IMG/VR virus record: IMGVR_UViG_3300005294_000052
Location: 1-43,024 of that record
Length of the DNA: 43,024 nucleotides
Strand: one strand, 5' to 3'
DNA from: a virus
Under the pieces are notes generated by a model that saw only the letters and a list, made by a program, of their open reading frames with translations, made no database searches and was not told the DNA's origin. Shown in pieces: positions 5,728 to 12,342 of the stretch. Position numbers and translations under genes: made by a program. Each line of letters opens with the position of its first letter. Positions within the stretch are counted from its first letter, which is position 1.

Positions 5728-5931
5728 ATGAACAAACCTGTTGAAGTTTATGCGTCCGATTTCATGTGCGCTAAATGTACTCGGCTGATGAAAAAGGAAT
5801 TTGAGATAGATGCTACCGCTTCGCCCATCAAGGCGAAGTCGTTGACGATCGAATGCGTCACGCGAGACTGCGAACAGTTTGGCCGTAAGACGCGGCCACC
5901 TCGTCTTACATTGGTAAGCAATGGAACCTGA
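5728..5931 (+). CDS. Small putative zinc-binding protein (67 aa)
   Basis: The product has 67 residues with Cys at about positions 14 and 17 (C-A-K-C) and again near 44 and 48 (C-V-T-R-D-C), which could bind one zinc ion. The fold would be a small ribbon typical of phage accessory proteins. AGAAG precedes the ATG at 5728. Its end overlaps the following gene by 11 bases. Confidence 0.6.
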   Translation: MNKPVEVYASDFMCAKCTRLMKKEFEIDATASPIKAKSLTIECVTRDCEQFGRKTRPPRLTLVSNGT

Positions 5932-6598
5932 AACCACAGAGAAGGAACCGCATCGCATCTTTGGGAGTAAGAACCCAAACATGCCGCTGTGGAAAGATCG
6001 CGTTCATAAGACCAATGGCGGTCGGGCGCGAAACATCACATGGGAATCCAGTGTGTTGAAATACATCCGGCCCTTCCGCGAAAAAGCTGGATGGAAGACC
6101 ACGCGATTTTGCAAAGAAGTTGTTGGTGCGATGAGGCTGATGGCTGGCCGATACGAGCAGATTAAAAAGGTGCTCGACATCTGGGATGGCTATGCACAAA
6201 AAACCAAGGGCCAAGTGTTCTCACTCGACAGAGCATGTGATGAAGCGGGAGTTGATCGCGATGAATTTGCAGGGCTTGCACTCGCCGCAGTCAAGCAGCA
6301 TTTCCGCATGACGGCGATGTCGATTGTGGATCTCAATATCGGTGACTTGGTTCAAGCCTCAGTAGACTACGCGAGTAAGGACACGAAAGAGTCATCGCCT
6401 GAACGAATGCGCCATCTTGAGAAGGCGGGCATTATCGACAAGGTGGCCCCAGGTGGAACCAAGGTCATCGTCAAACAGACCGCCAACAATAACCCGTCAG
6501 TTCCTGGTCGTTCGTTTGATTCTCAAATGGAGGAATTCGACAACGTGATCGAGGGCGAAATTTTGGGTGAAACAAAACTGATTGGAGACGGACGATGA
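5921..6598 (+). CDS. Possible small terminase subunit (225 aa)
   Basis: I do not recognise this protein with certainty. It is 225 residues, basic at the N-terminus, with a helical core around residues 55-150. The C-terminus is acidic and flexible. This shape (DNA-binding helical start, oligomerisation core, acidic tail that contacts the large subunit) and its place a few genes before the large terminase are compatible with a small terminase subunit. There is no clear helix-turn-helix consensus that I can point to. Alternatives are a replication or regulatory protein. The stop overlaps the next ATG (ATGATGA). Confidence 0.35.
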   Translation: MEPETTEKEPHRIFGSKNPNMPLWKDRVHKTNGGRARNITWESSVLKYIRPFREKAGWKTTRFCKEVVGAMRLMAGRYEQIKKVLDIWDGYAQKTKGQVFSLDRACDEAGVDRDEFAGLALAAVKQHFRMTAMSIVDLNIGDLVQASVDYASKDTKESSPERMRHLEKAGIIDKVAPGGTKVIVKQTANNNPSVPGRSFDSQMEEFDNVIEGEILGETKLIGDGR

Positions 6599-6792
6599 TC
6601 AACGGACAAGATGTTGTCTTTATTACTAAAGACGACAGAAAACATATTCTCGTCGCGATTGCCAAGCTGTGTGGCTATGGTTCTGGTGATAATATCGACT
6701 GGACTCGACTTCTGAAATTGATACCAGAAGAATCGTTTACCGTGCTTTCAACTCTTCACTCTCTGGAGCAATCCGATGATTCAACTGAGTGA
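6595..6792 (+). CDS. Unknown small protein (65 aa)
   Basis: This 65-residue acidic protein starts inside the stop of the preceding gene. No motif is recognised. It ends 17 bases inside the next gene, in a chain of overlapping small genes that runs to 7385. Confidence 0.55.
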   Translation: MINGQDVVFITKDDRKHILVAIAKLCGYGSGDNIDWTRLLKLIPEESFTVLSTLHSLEQSDDSTE

Positions 6793-6967
6793 ATGGTGCG
6801 GTAGTTTTCGCCGGACTGCTACGCTTACCGATGGTGAACACAAGGTTCCAATCGCCATGACCCTGGAAGACGCTGAGTCACCTGACGCGCTTGAAATCTT
6901 TCGATTGAAATTGAACGCGGCATTGGAGCAACTGGAGAAACTAAATGAGCATGGAAATCGGAGTTGA
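6776..6967 (+). CDS. Unknown small protein (63 aa)
   Basis: This 63-residue protein overlaps its upstream neighbour by 17 bases and its downstream neighbour by 23 bases. A GGAG site lies at 6764-6767. The second half (residues 30-60) is Leu/Glu/Lys-rich and probably an amphipathic helix. The function is unknown. Confidence 0.55.
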   Translation: MIQLSEWCGSFRRTATLTDGEHKVPIAMTLEDAESPDALEIFRLKLNAALEQLEKLNEHGNRS

Positions 6968-7385
6968 CGATGGCAAGTGCGTAACGTGCAAGCGCGGCTG
7001 GCCTCAAACCACTTTCAAGAATTACGACGAGAGCGATGCTACGCTTCCAATGGAATGCGATCAATGTATTGCGGCAAAGTCTCGCGTAGACCAAATCGCA
7101 GAGAAGATCGATGAGGCTCGCAATGGCGGCGCGGCCGTGGTGGTTCGACAAGTCGTCGTGACGGGCATCAAGTCAGGAACGAAGGTGACAGGATTTCGAT
7201 ACCCAACCCATGCGAACGCTGAATTGGCAATAACCGATCTACTGGTGACATTTGAAAACGGATCGGAGTATCTTTACGAAAACGTGCCCGTGGTTGTTTG
7301 TGAAGCATGGATGGGAGATACGTCTTTTGGGACTTACTTCATTCAACAGATCAAAAACAGCTACGACTTTAAGAAGGTGAAATAG
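6945..7385 (+). CDS. KTSC-domain protein with N-terminal Cys motif
   Basis: Residues 80-146 match the KTSC domain pattern: a beta segment LVTFENGSEYLYENVP followed by an S-F-G-T-Y-F motif and a final helix IKNSY. KTSC domains occur alone or attached to other domains in phage and bacterial proteins; their biochemical role is not firmly known. The N-terminal part has C-V-T-C at about 12-15 and C-D-Q-C near 38-41, suggesting a small zinc-binding module not present in most single-domain KTSC proteins. GGAGAAA precedes the ATG at 6945. Confidence 0.65.
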   Translation: MSMEIGVDDGKCVTCKRGWPQTTFKNYDESDATLPMECDQCIAAKSRVDQIAEKIDEARNGGAAVVVRQVVVTGIKSGTKVTGFRYPTHANAELAITDLLVTFENGSEYLYENVPVVVCEAWMGDTSFGTYFIQQIKNSYDFKKVK

Positions 7386-7520
7386 ATGGCAACCCCAACC
7401 TACGAAGAAATGTCCGCTGCTTATCAGAGGGCTTGCGACGGCAATAATATACTTGACGAATCCCCCGGTCGAGGGGGTGATGAGTCGAGTCTTATTGCCG
7501 CGTCCAAAGGGGGTGCATAA
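7386..7520 (+). CDS. Possible small protein (44 aa) containing an RNA fold
   Basis: A 44-codon frame begins directly after the KTSC gene and stops at the base before the protease ATG (TAAATG). The first 20 residues look plausible for a helix; the second half is rich in Gly and Ser and coincides with the base-paired element at 7439-7500. The frame may be a real leader-type gene coupling translation to the protease or may be open by chance over an RNA structure. Confidence 0.4.
   Translation: MATPTYEEMSAAYQRACDGNNILDESPGRGGDESSLIAASKGGA
7439..7500 (+). other. Long base-paired element upstream of the protease gene
   Basis: Three nested stems are visible. A perfect 9-bp stem joins 7439-7447 to 7492-7500, a 7-bp stem with one G-U joins 7451-7457 to 7484-7490, and a 5-bp CCCCC/GGGGG stem joins 7462-7466 to 7473-7477 with a GGTCGA loop. 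The internal loop has GAAT (7458-7461) facing TGATGA (7478-7483), which allows tandem G-A pairs. No T-run follows, so it is not a terminator. It ends 20 bases before the protease start and could act on that mRNA or on DNA packaging. Confidence 0.5.
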
Positions 7521-8510
7521 ATGCGCCCTCAAAGCCGAACGGGCGCGGGGTCGGTCGCGTTCCGCGATAAAAGGTGGAATAGCTGGCGTTGGCGACCGAT
7601 CTTAGAGAAGTGGGGTTATCTTCGCGTGTTTTTAGATCCAGACATATTCAAGTCCGTGGGATTCATAGTGGCGGGAACCGAACGGCTTGGCACTGTGTTT
7701 TTTGTCAGAGTTCCTTTGAGCGAGGGTAATAGTTTATTTGGAGAAGATTATTACGCGATAACTGCAAACCATGTCCTGACCCCTGATTCGCTTTTACGGC
7801 TACCCCTGAAAGGACAACAAGGATGGAAGGACGAGCCGTTTCTCTTGGCTGACTGGATACGATATAGAGAGCTTGATATAGCGATCTTGCCCCTTACCCT
7901 TTCTTTAGGCGATTACGACATTAAGCCGATACCGATGCGAGAGCTTATTGCTGATCGCAATTACATTCTTGCTGGCGGGAAACCTCCGGTTGAAACGGTG
8001 CCAGCATTTCACTGGGGAACGGGAGAAGAAGTTTACACGGTAGGGTTGTTTGACCAAGACATCGGGCCAAAGCTAGAGCGTCCCGTTGCCCGATTTGGGC
8101 ACGTTGCGTTAAGGCCCGCCGAAGGAGAGTTGTTAAGCATAGAGATTGATGAGGACGAAGTTGTTGAGGCAGAAGCATTCTTAGTTGAGTTGGCGAGTTG
8201 GCCCGGACAAAGCGGTTCACCTATTTTCCTCCGTCCGTGGGTTGATGAATCGCGAGGCTTGGAAAACCGGCCGCGCTGGGAATTCAATTTTCTTTTAGGC
8301 ATGGTGCAAGGGTTTTATCCTGGCGGCGAACAAGACGTGACAATTGACAGCACTGATTTTAGATTAAGGGGTCTAAACATGGGAATTAGCGTAGCAATAC
8401 CCTCATGGGCTATTCATAAAGCCTTAATGGAACCGGAGCTAAAGAATAGACGCGCAGGTTTATTGACTGAACAGTCGCGGGCACGAGCAAAAGGACCAAA
8501 GCTACTATGA
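7521..8510 (+). CDS. Trypsin-fold serine protease
   Basis: The 329-residue protein has the catalytic triad arrangement of the chymotrypsin/trypsin clan. His84 lies in YAITANHVL, Asp119 in ELDIAILPL, and Ser231 in WPGQSGSPIF, which is the GxSGxP nucleophile motif. There is no signal peptide, so it probably acts in the cytoplasm. A 40-residue Arg/Trp-rich N-terminus precedes the protease domain. It lies outside the head genes, before the terminase. A role as prohead protease is less likely, because capsid maturation enzymes usually lie between portal and coat and come from other clans. Cleavage of host or phage proteins, or a defence role, are open options. It begins at the base after the preceding stop. 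Confidence 0.75.
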   Translation: MRPQSRTGAGSVAFRDKRWNSWRWRPILEKWGYLRVFLDPDIFKSVGFIVAGTERLGTVFFVRVPLSEGNSLFGEDYYAITANHVLTPDSLLRLPLKGQQGWKDEPFLLADWIRYRELDIAILPLTLSLGDYDIKPIPMRELIADRNYILAGGKPPVETVPAFHWGTGEEVYTVGLFDQDIGPKLERPVARFGHVALRPAEGELLSIEIDEDEVVEAEAFLVELASWPGQSGSPIFLRPWVDESRGLENRPRWEFNFLLGMVQGFYPGGEQDVTIDSTDFRLRGLNMGISVAIPSWAIHKALMEPELKNRRAGLLTEQSRARAKGPKLL

Positions 8511-8581
8511 AACGAAAATCATCAGCAGAGTTTGAGAACTTTGACAGGGTTATGACCGGAGGTGAGGCGCGCGGTACATGA
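8507..8581 (+). CDS. Possible 24-residue peptide
   Basis: A short frame starts in an ATGA overlap with the protease stop and reads MKRKSSAEFENFDRVMTGGE before ending. The pattern K-S-S-x-E-F-E-N-F-D resembles the N-terminus of very short helical proteins often seen near such genes. The next frame (8562-8663) looks like a natural continuation, so this may be one gene split by a frameshift. Confidence 0.35.
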   Translation: MKRKSSAEFENFDRVMTGGEARGT

Positions 8582-8663
8582 TCGCTACGATGGCCCAATC
8601 ATTCGACAGCAAATCCATTCTGAAGTAGAAAAGATGGACTGGCCCGAAGTCGTCAATGTATAG
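8562..8663 (+). CDS. Possible 33-residue peptide or second half of split gene
   Basis: Starting at GTG 8562 the frame encodes 33 residues with a protein-like sequence (DRYDGPIIRQQIHSEVEKMD within it). It ends in an eight-base overlap with the large terminase start at 8656. The GGAGG lies too close to the GTG to be a good site. A +1 shift from the frame at 8507 near 8560 would fuse both into a protein of about 53 residues. Confidence 0.35.
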   Translation: MRRAVHDRYDGPIIRQQIHSEVEKMDWPEVVNV

Positions 8664-10839
8664 CTCTAAAATCAATAAGCGGAACTTAGAAGCCGCCAAC
8701 AAGATATTCCAGCGCCAGTATCCTCACGAAGAACTCACCTACCATTCCCCTGCTTTAGTGGATGAAATGAATGCCCACTTCGAAACCATTCGAGGGAAAG
8801 ATGGGCAATTCACCCGACCGCTCACGCCTGAAGAAGATTTGTGGATCACGAATGAGCGCATAGTTTGCCGGATTAACCATCGGTACACACTTGTTCGCTA
8901 CATGCACATAAAAGATCGCTTCAGCAAGATCGTCAAATTCAACCCAAACATCGCGCAGAAGATCATCGTCGACGTGCTCGCAGAAATGGAAGAAGCGGGA
9001 GTCGAACTCGTCCTTCAGTTTCTCAAGGCACGGCGTCTTGGTGTCTCGACTCTCTTTCAATTACTCGTGGCGATTCGCATCATGTTCAGCCGTAACATTT
9101 CAGTAATCAGTTCGGCGGCAAATCCGGAGACATCAGACAAACTTTCAAAGATGCTTTGGCTGGCAATTGAGAAAACCCCGTTCTGGCTTCGACCACTGTG
9201 TCCCTATCTTGGCGACTCCGCATTTCTCAACGGCAAACCAAACGGTCGATACAAGACAGGCATCTTCTATGAGTTTTCAAACGGTGTTCGACTGGACATC
9301 GAGCATGGCGATCAGAAAGCCGATCCCGGTCGCGGTGAGAATCCTAGTGTTGCCCACTTTTCTGAGACGGCCAAGATAGAGAAGCCCGAAAATTTGATTG
9401 ATGCAGGATTCATGCGCGCAATGATTCCGTCGCCAATGAACCTCGCTTGCTTCGAAGGAACTGGTGAAGGCAACGTTGGATGGTGGCCAAAGAAGTGGGA
9501 GTTCAATAAGAAGAATTACGGGATACCAGGTTCGGGCGCGCGCATGAGGCCGACCTTTCTCGGCTGGTATGTGGGTCGCGACATCTACCCGTCTGAAACA
9601 GATTTAAGAACGCAGGGATGGTATGAAATCGGAGACACTTGGGAGCCGTCGCAGGGAACCGCAGAACACGCGAAGCAATGCGCCAAAGCTGTGCGCGCCG
9701 ACCCTTTGCTCACAAAGCATCTGGGCAAAGATTGGGTGATGCCTCGCGAACAGATGTTTTTCTACGAGACAAACATTAAAGAGTATCGAGTCGATAAAAA
9801 ACTACACATCTGGGCAAGAGAGATGGCTGCGAACGACAGAGCCGCATTTACGCCGTCATACAAGTCGGTATTCGATCCCGACCTGTTGATGAAATATCAG
9901 GATGCGATTGCGGAACCGAAAGGAGTCTTTGGACTCAGAGGCACATGCGGAAAAGATCAGCTTGTCCCGAAGCGTTATCAACCCACAGAGCACCTGGGCG
10001 GAACGTCACTTCGCGTGACGGCTGACTGGTCCCGAAAAATAGGCCCATTCAACTTCGAACTCTACCCGCTGAAATTCAAAGGTTGGAATGAGTTTGATGA
10101 AGCTGGAAAAATCATTATTTGGGAGTGGCCAAAGAAAGGTGAAATCTATTCACTGGCCACCGATAACGCCGATGGTCTTGGCGCCGACCGTACCGTAATT
10201 CAAATCCTGCGCAAAGGTGGCATGGGAAGGTGCGATGCTCAGGTTGTAGAGTTTTGCTCAGACGCGATCAGCGGCGTGGAGCTGTGGCCGTGGGTGCTGG
10301 CGCTCGGAACCTTCTACTCGACGATGCGGGATGGCAAGATGCGATTGCCAAAGTTGATCCCTGAAACGAACCGTGAGGGCGGCAGGCAGTTGCTCAAAGA
10401 GCTTGAGATGCGTGGCTGGAAGTCGAACGACATCTACTTCGAATACAAACATCGATCGACGTCGCGCAAAGCAGCCGGAACAGTTTCGTATGGCTGGCAG
10501 ATGACTCCAATGAATCGCGATGAATTGGTTCAACGTGGAATCCAGGCACTTGAAAATGAAGTGATCGAAGTGAACTCTCCGGCCTTGGTAGACGAGATGG
10601 CGTCATTTGTTCGGGATGAGAATGGGAAGAAAACAGCGGCAAAAAATCGCCATGATGACAGGTTGATTTGCCTATTTCTCGCGTTCCACGGACTGTATGC
10701 TGAGATAGCCAGGGCAACAGGAGCCGACCCAACAATTGAAAGAACTCGTGCCATTCCGGAGGAAGTGTTGTACCCTGTGGCGACAGAGGGTTCGATGAAC
10801 GACGTCAGCCGCTACCTTGATGAAATGATCGGAGGCTAA
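8656..10839 (+). CDS. terL: Large terminase subunit
   Basis: This 727-residue protein is the DNA-packaging motor. The N-terminal ATPase has a Walker A-type motif KARRLGVST at residues 124-132 and a Walker B-like segment VAHFSETAK at 232-240. The C-terminal RNase-H-fold nuclease shows an acidic strand ATDNADGLGAD near residue 505 and a late HDD motif (KNRHDDRLICLF) near 670. It docks on the portal, pumps DNA into the prohead and cuts concatemers. The ATG at 8656 overlaps the upstream frame by eight bases. The length is within the upper range for TerL proteins. The gene order TerL, small genes, portal is typical of podovirus-like phages. Confidence 0.9.
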   Translation: MYSSKINKRNLEAANKIFQRQYPHEELTYHSPALVDEMNAHFETIRGKDGQFTRPLTPEEDLWITNERIVCRINHRYTLVRYMHIKDRFSKIVKFNPNIAQKIIVDVLAEMEEAGVELVLQFLKARRLGVSTLFQLLVAIRIMFSRNISVISSAANPETSDKLSKMLWLAIEKTPFWLRPLCPYLGDSAFLNGKPNGRYKTGIFYEFSNGVRLDIEHGDQKADPGRGENPSVAHFSETAKIEKPENLIDAGFMRAMIPSPMNLACFEGTGEGNVGWWPKKWEFNKKNYGIPGSGARMRPTFLGWYVGRDIYPSETDLRTQGWYEIGDTWEPSQGTAEHAKQCAKAVRADPLLTKHLGKDWVMPREQMFFYETNIKEYRVDKKLHIWAREMAANDRAAFTPSYKSVFDPDLLMKYQDAIAEPKGVFGLRGTCGKDQLVPKRYQPTEHLGGTSLRVTADWSRKIGPFNFELYPLKFKGWNEFDEAGKIIIWEWPKKGEIYSLATDNADGLGADRTVIQILRKGGMGRCDAQVVEFCSDAISGVELWPWVLALGTFYSTMRDGKMRLPKLIPETNREGGRQLLKELEMRGWKSNDIYFEYKHRSTSRKAAGTVSYGWQMTPMNRDELVQRGIQALENEVIEVNSPALVDEMASFVRDENGKKTAAKNRHDDRLICLFLAFHGLYAEIARATGADPTIERTRAIPEEVLYPVATEGSMNDVSRYLDEMIGG

Positions 10840-11097
10840 ATGGCAAAGAAACCAATCCCGATGCCAGTCTCAAATGAGCCGGATTACCCGTCTCTCGCTG
10901 AGATGAACAGTCGCGCAGTCGAGGAAATGGCGGCGCGTCAGCGCAACGAGCATCAGATGTATGCGGCCTGTCCGAGTTGCGGCCAGCAATTAACCGCTGC
11001 CGAACACGCACTCAAATCGACATCTTATGAGCCAACTCGGCCTGTCTTTTGTCGTGCTTGCGGGTGGTCGGGATCGGCGTACCGGGATTGCTATTGA
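10840..11097 (+). CDS. Small zinc-ribbon protein (85 aa)
   Basis: The protein follows the terminase stop directly. It has C-P-S-C near residues 45-48 and C-R-A-C near 71-74, the two knuckles of a zinc ribbon, after a disordered Pro-rich start. Such small ribbons near terminase and portal are common but functionally undefined. The stop overlaps the next start (ATGA). Confidence 0.65.
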   Translation: MAKKPIPMPVSNEPDYPSLAEMNSRAVEEMAARQRNEHQMYAACPSCGQQLTAAEHALKSTSYEPTRPVFCRACGWSGSAYRDCY

Positions 11098-11315
11098 TGG
11101 AAATTGAAGTTCTCGCCATTGGCACGGAGGTTACGATTGACGGTGAAATTCCGGCGACGATCCGGGGTATCTGCATTCGCTCAGAAAGCAATATCACCTA
11201 TGAATGCGTTTGGTGGGACGAGCGAAGCCGGAAGATTGAGTGGCTGACTGTCGACGAAATCAAACCCAAGTCCGAGCACAAGGCCATCACGATTCGACCA
11301 CGAGGGTTAGCATGA
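11097..11315 (+). CDS. Unknown small beta-rich protein (72 aa)
   Basis: From the ATG at 11097 (ATGA overlap) the 72-residue product has alternating hydrophobic residues consistent with a small beta barrel (V-L-A-I-G-T-E-V-T-I-D-G pattern and an E-C-V-W-W-D strand). This resembles the layout of small barrel proteins that adapt to portal or neck, but I cannot assign a family. It overlaps the next gene by four bases. Confidence 0.6.
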   Translation: MEIEVLAIGTEVTIDGEIPATIRGICIRSESNITYECVWWDERSRKIEWLTVDEIKPKSEHKAITIRPRGLA

Positions 11316-11581
11316 AAAGACGTTCATTTGTTCAATCGCTATTAGCACTCCCGGCCGCTGTTGCGCTGTCGAAGATTCTTCCAGTCAACCCCGAACCACC
11401 GCCACCCATCGCCGATAATTTGTTTACCGCACCGCCGCTCACGTCTTATCTGGCGAGTCCGCAACGCATTCGCATTACAGGTCGCAACCAGCATGGGGAA
11501 GTTATCTCAGAAGAGATCGTCGCTGGACATTTTGGTGAGATTAGTTTTAAGGACATTACACGCATCAAAGTCATCCAATGA
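11312..11581 (+). CDS. Small protein with twin-arginine-like signal (89 aa)
   Basis: From the ATG at 11312, within the stop of the upstream gene, the product begins MKRRSFVQSLLALPAAVALS. It has two arginines, S-F-V after them, and a hydrophobic stretch, which fits a twin-arginine (Tat) or short Sec-type signal, or a single N-terminal anchor. A Pro-rich linker and a small beta-rich domain follow. A signal-bearing protein between terminase and portal is unusual. It may be a membrane-anchored accessory gene; the function is unknown. The stop overlaps the next ATG. Confidence 0.6.
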   Translation: MKRRSFVQSLLALPAAVALSKILPVNPEPPPPIADNLFTAPPLTSYLASPQRIRITGRNQHGEVISEEIVAGHFGEISFKDITRIKVIQ

Positions 11582-12102
11582 AAACTCACGTCATTCGCAA
11601 ATTCATCTGTCCTCGCCACAGCTACTTCGACGCGCTGGTCAAGTGGGATGAGCGATACAATCCTCAGAAGTGTCCTCAGTGTAAAAAGAAATGTGAGTCA
11701 GTGTTCATTGCTACTCGCGCCGCGCTTCCGGCCGCAACTATTGTTTACGAGAAAATGGTTGGTGGAAAGGTCGAAAGGCTCTATGTTGATCCGCAGGAGC
11801 CAGCATCAATTGCTTTCGCAGAGAAGAACAAGTTTCAGCGTCGTGAAATCCAAGGCATGGCCGAAGCGCGAAGATTCGAACATGAAGTCGCGAACGAAAT
11901 GCGCCGTGAGCATACGGAGCAACAGAACGCGATGAGCCGGAAGAAAGAAGAAACGATGCGCGAAGCCCACGCGGAATTGCGTGATATGATGCCGCACATG
12001 GATGACTTCTCGCGGGCGCTCGCGAAGGAAGCTATTCGACAGTCAGAGTCGGGATACTCGCAGTCATACGATCCGAATTTCCGAATTGGGGCTTACAACT
12101 AA
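11578..12102 (+). CDS. Zinc-finger-like protein with helical tail (174 aa)
   Basis: The N-terminus has C-P-R-H near residues 11-14 and C-P-Q-C-K-K-K-C near 32-39, resembling the zinc-ribbon regulatory proteins (FmdB-type) that precede coiled regions. Residues 85-150 are strongly charged (Glu, Arg, Met, Ala) and probably one long helix. It starts in an ATGA overlap. It lies just before the portal and may be a virion or assembly protein, but no family is certain. Confidence 0.6.
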   Translation: MKTHVIRKFICPRHSYFDALVKWDERYNPQKCPQCKKKCESVFIATRAALPAATIVYEKMVGGKVERLYVDPQEPASIAFAEKNKFQRREIQGMAEARRFEHEVANEMRREHTEQQNAMSRKKEETMREAHAELRDMMPHMDDFSRALAKEAIRQSESGYSQSYDPNFRIGAYN

Positions 12103-12114
12103 AGGAGCTACATC

Positions 12115-12342
12115 ATGGATTGTTTCATCACGTTCGACGTTCACTGTTCAAAGGGTCACGAACTTGCTAAGTCCATAGGCGACGATTCGATCACATATCG
12201 CCACGAGAACGCGGCAGACTGCGAGTTCGGTGAAGAATCCGTGACGGTTTCGAAGATCACACCGGAGCAACTGTCCGTATTGTTCAAGCCCGCAAAGAAA
12301 GCCGCTGCGCCCGCGTCCAAGAAAACAGCCAGCAAAAAATAG
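12115..12342 (+). CDS. Small protein with Lys/Ala-rich tail (75 aa)
   Basis: The first 55 residues are a small mixed domain and the last 20 are an A-P-A-S-K-K repeat-like tail, basic and disordered, similar to tails that contact nucleic acid. GGAG lies 8 bases before the ATG. The stop is directly followed by the portal start. The function is unknown. Confidence 0.6.
   Translation: MDCFITFDVHCSKGHELAKSIGDDSITYRHENAADCEFGEESVTVSKITPEQLSVLFKPAKKAAAPASKKTASKK

Noticed and set aside
7462-7490. TGATGAG and GAA segments suggesting a hammerhead ribozyme core
   Set aside because: The base before TGATGA is G instead of the essential C3, there is no GAAA, and only two stems meet instead of three.
10831-10840. 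Fourth GGAGGCT as ribosome binding site of the gene at 10840
   Set aside because: It is only two bases from the ATG and encodes the last residues of the terminase, so the match is likely coincidental.
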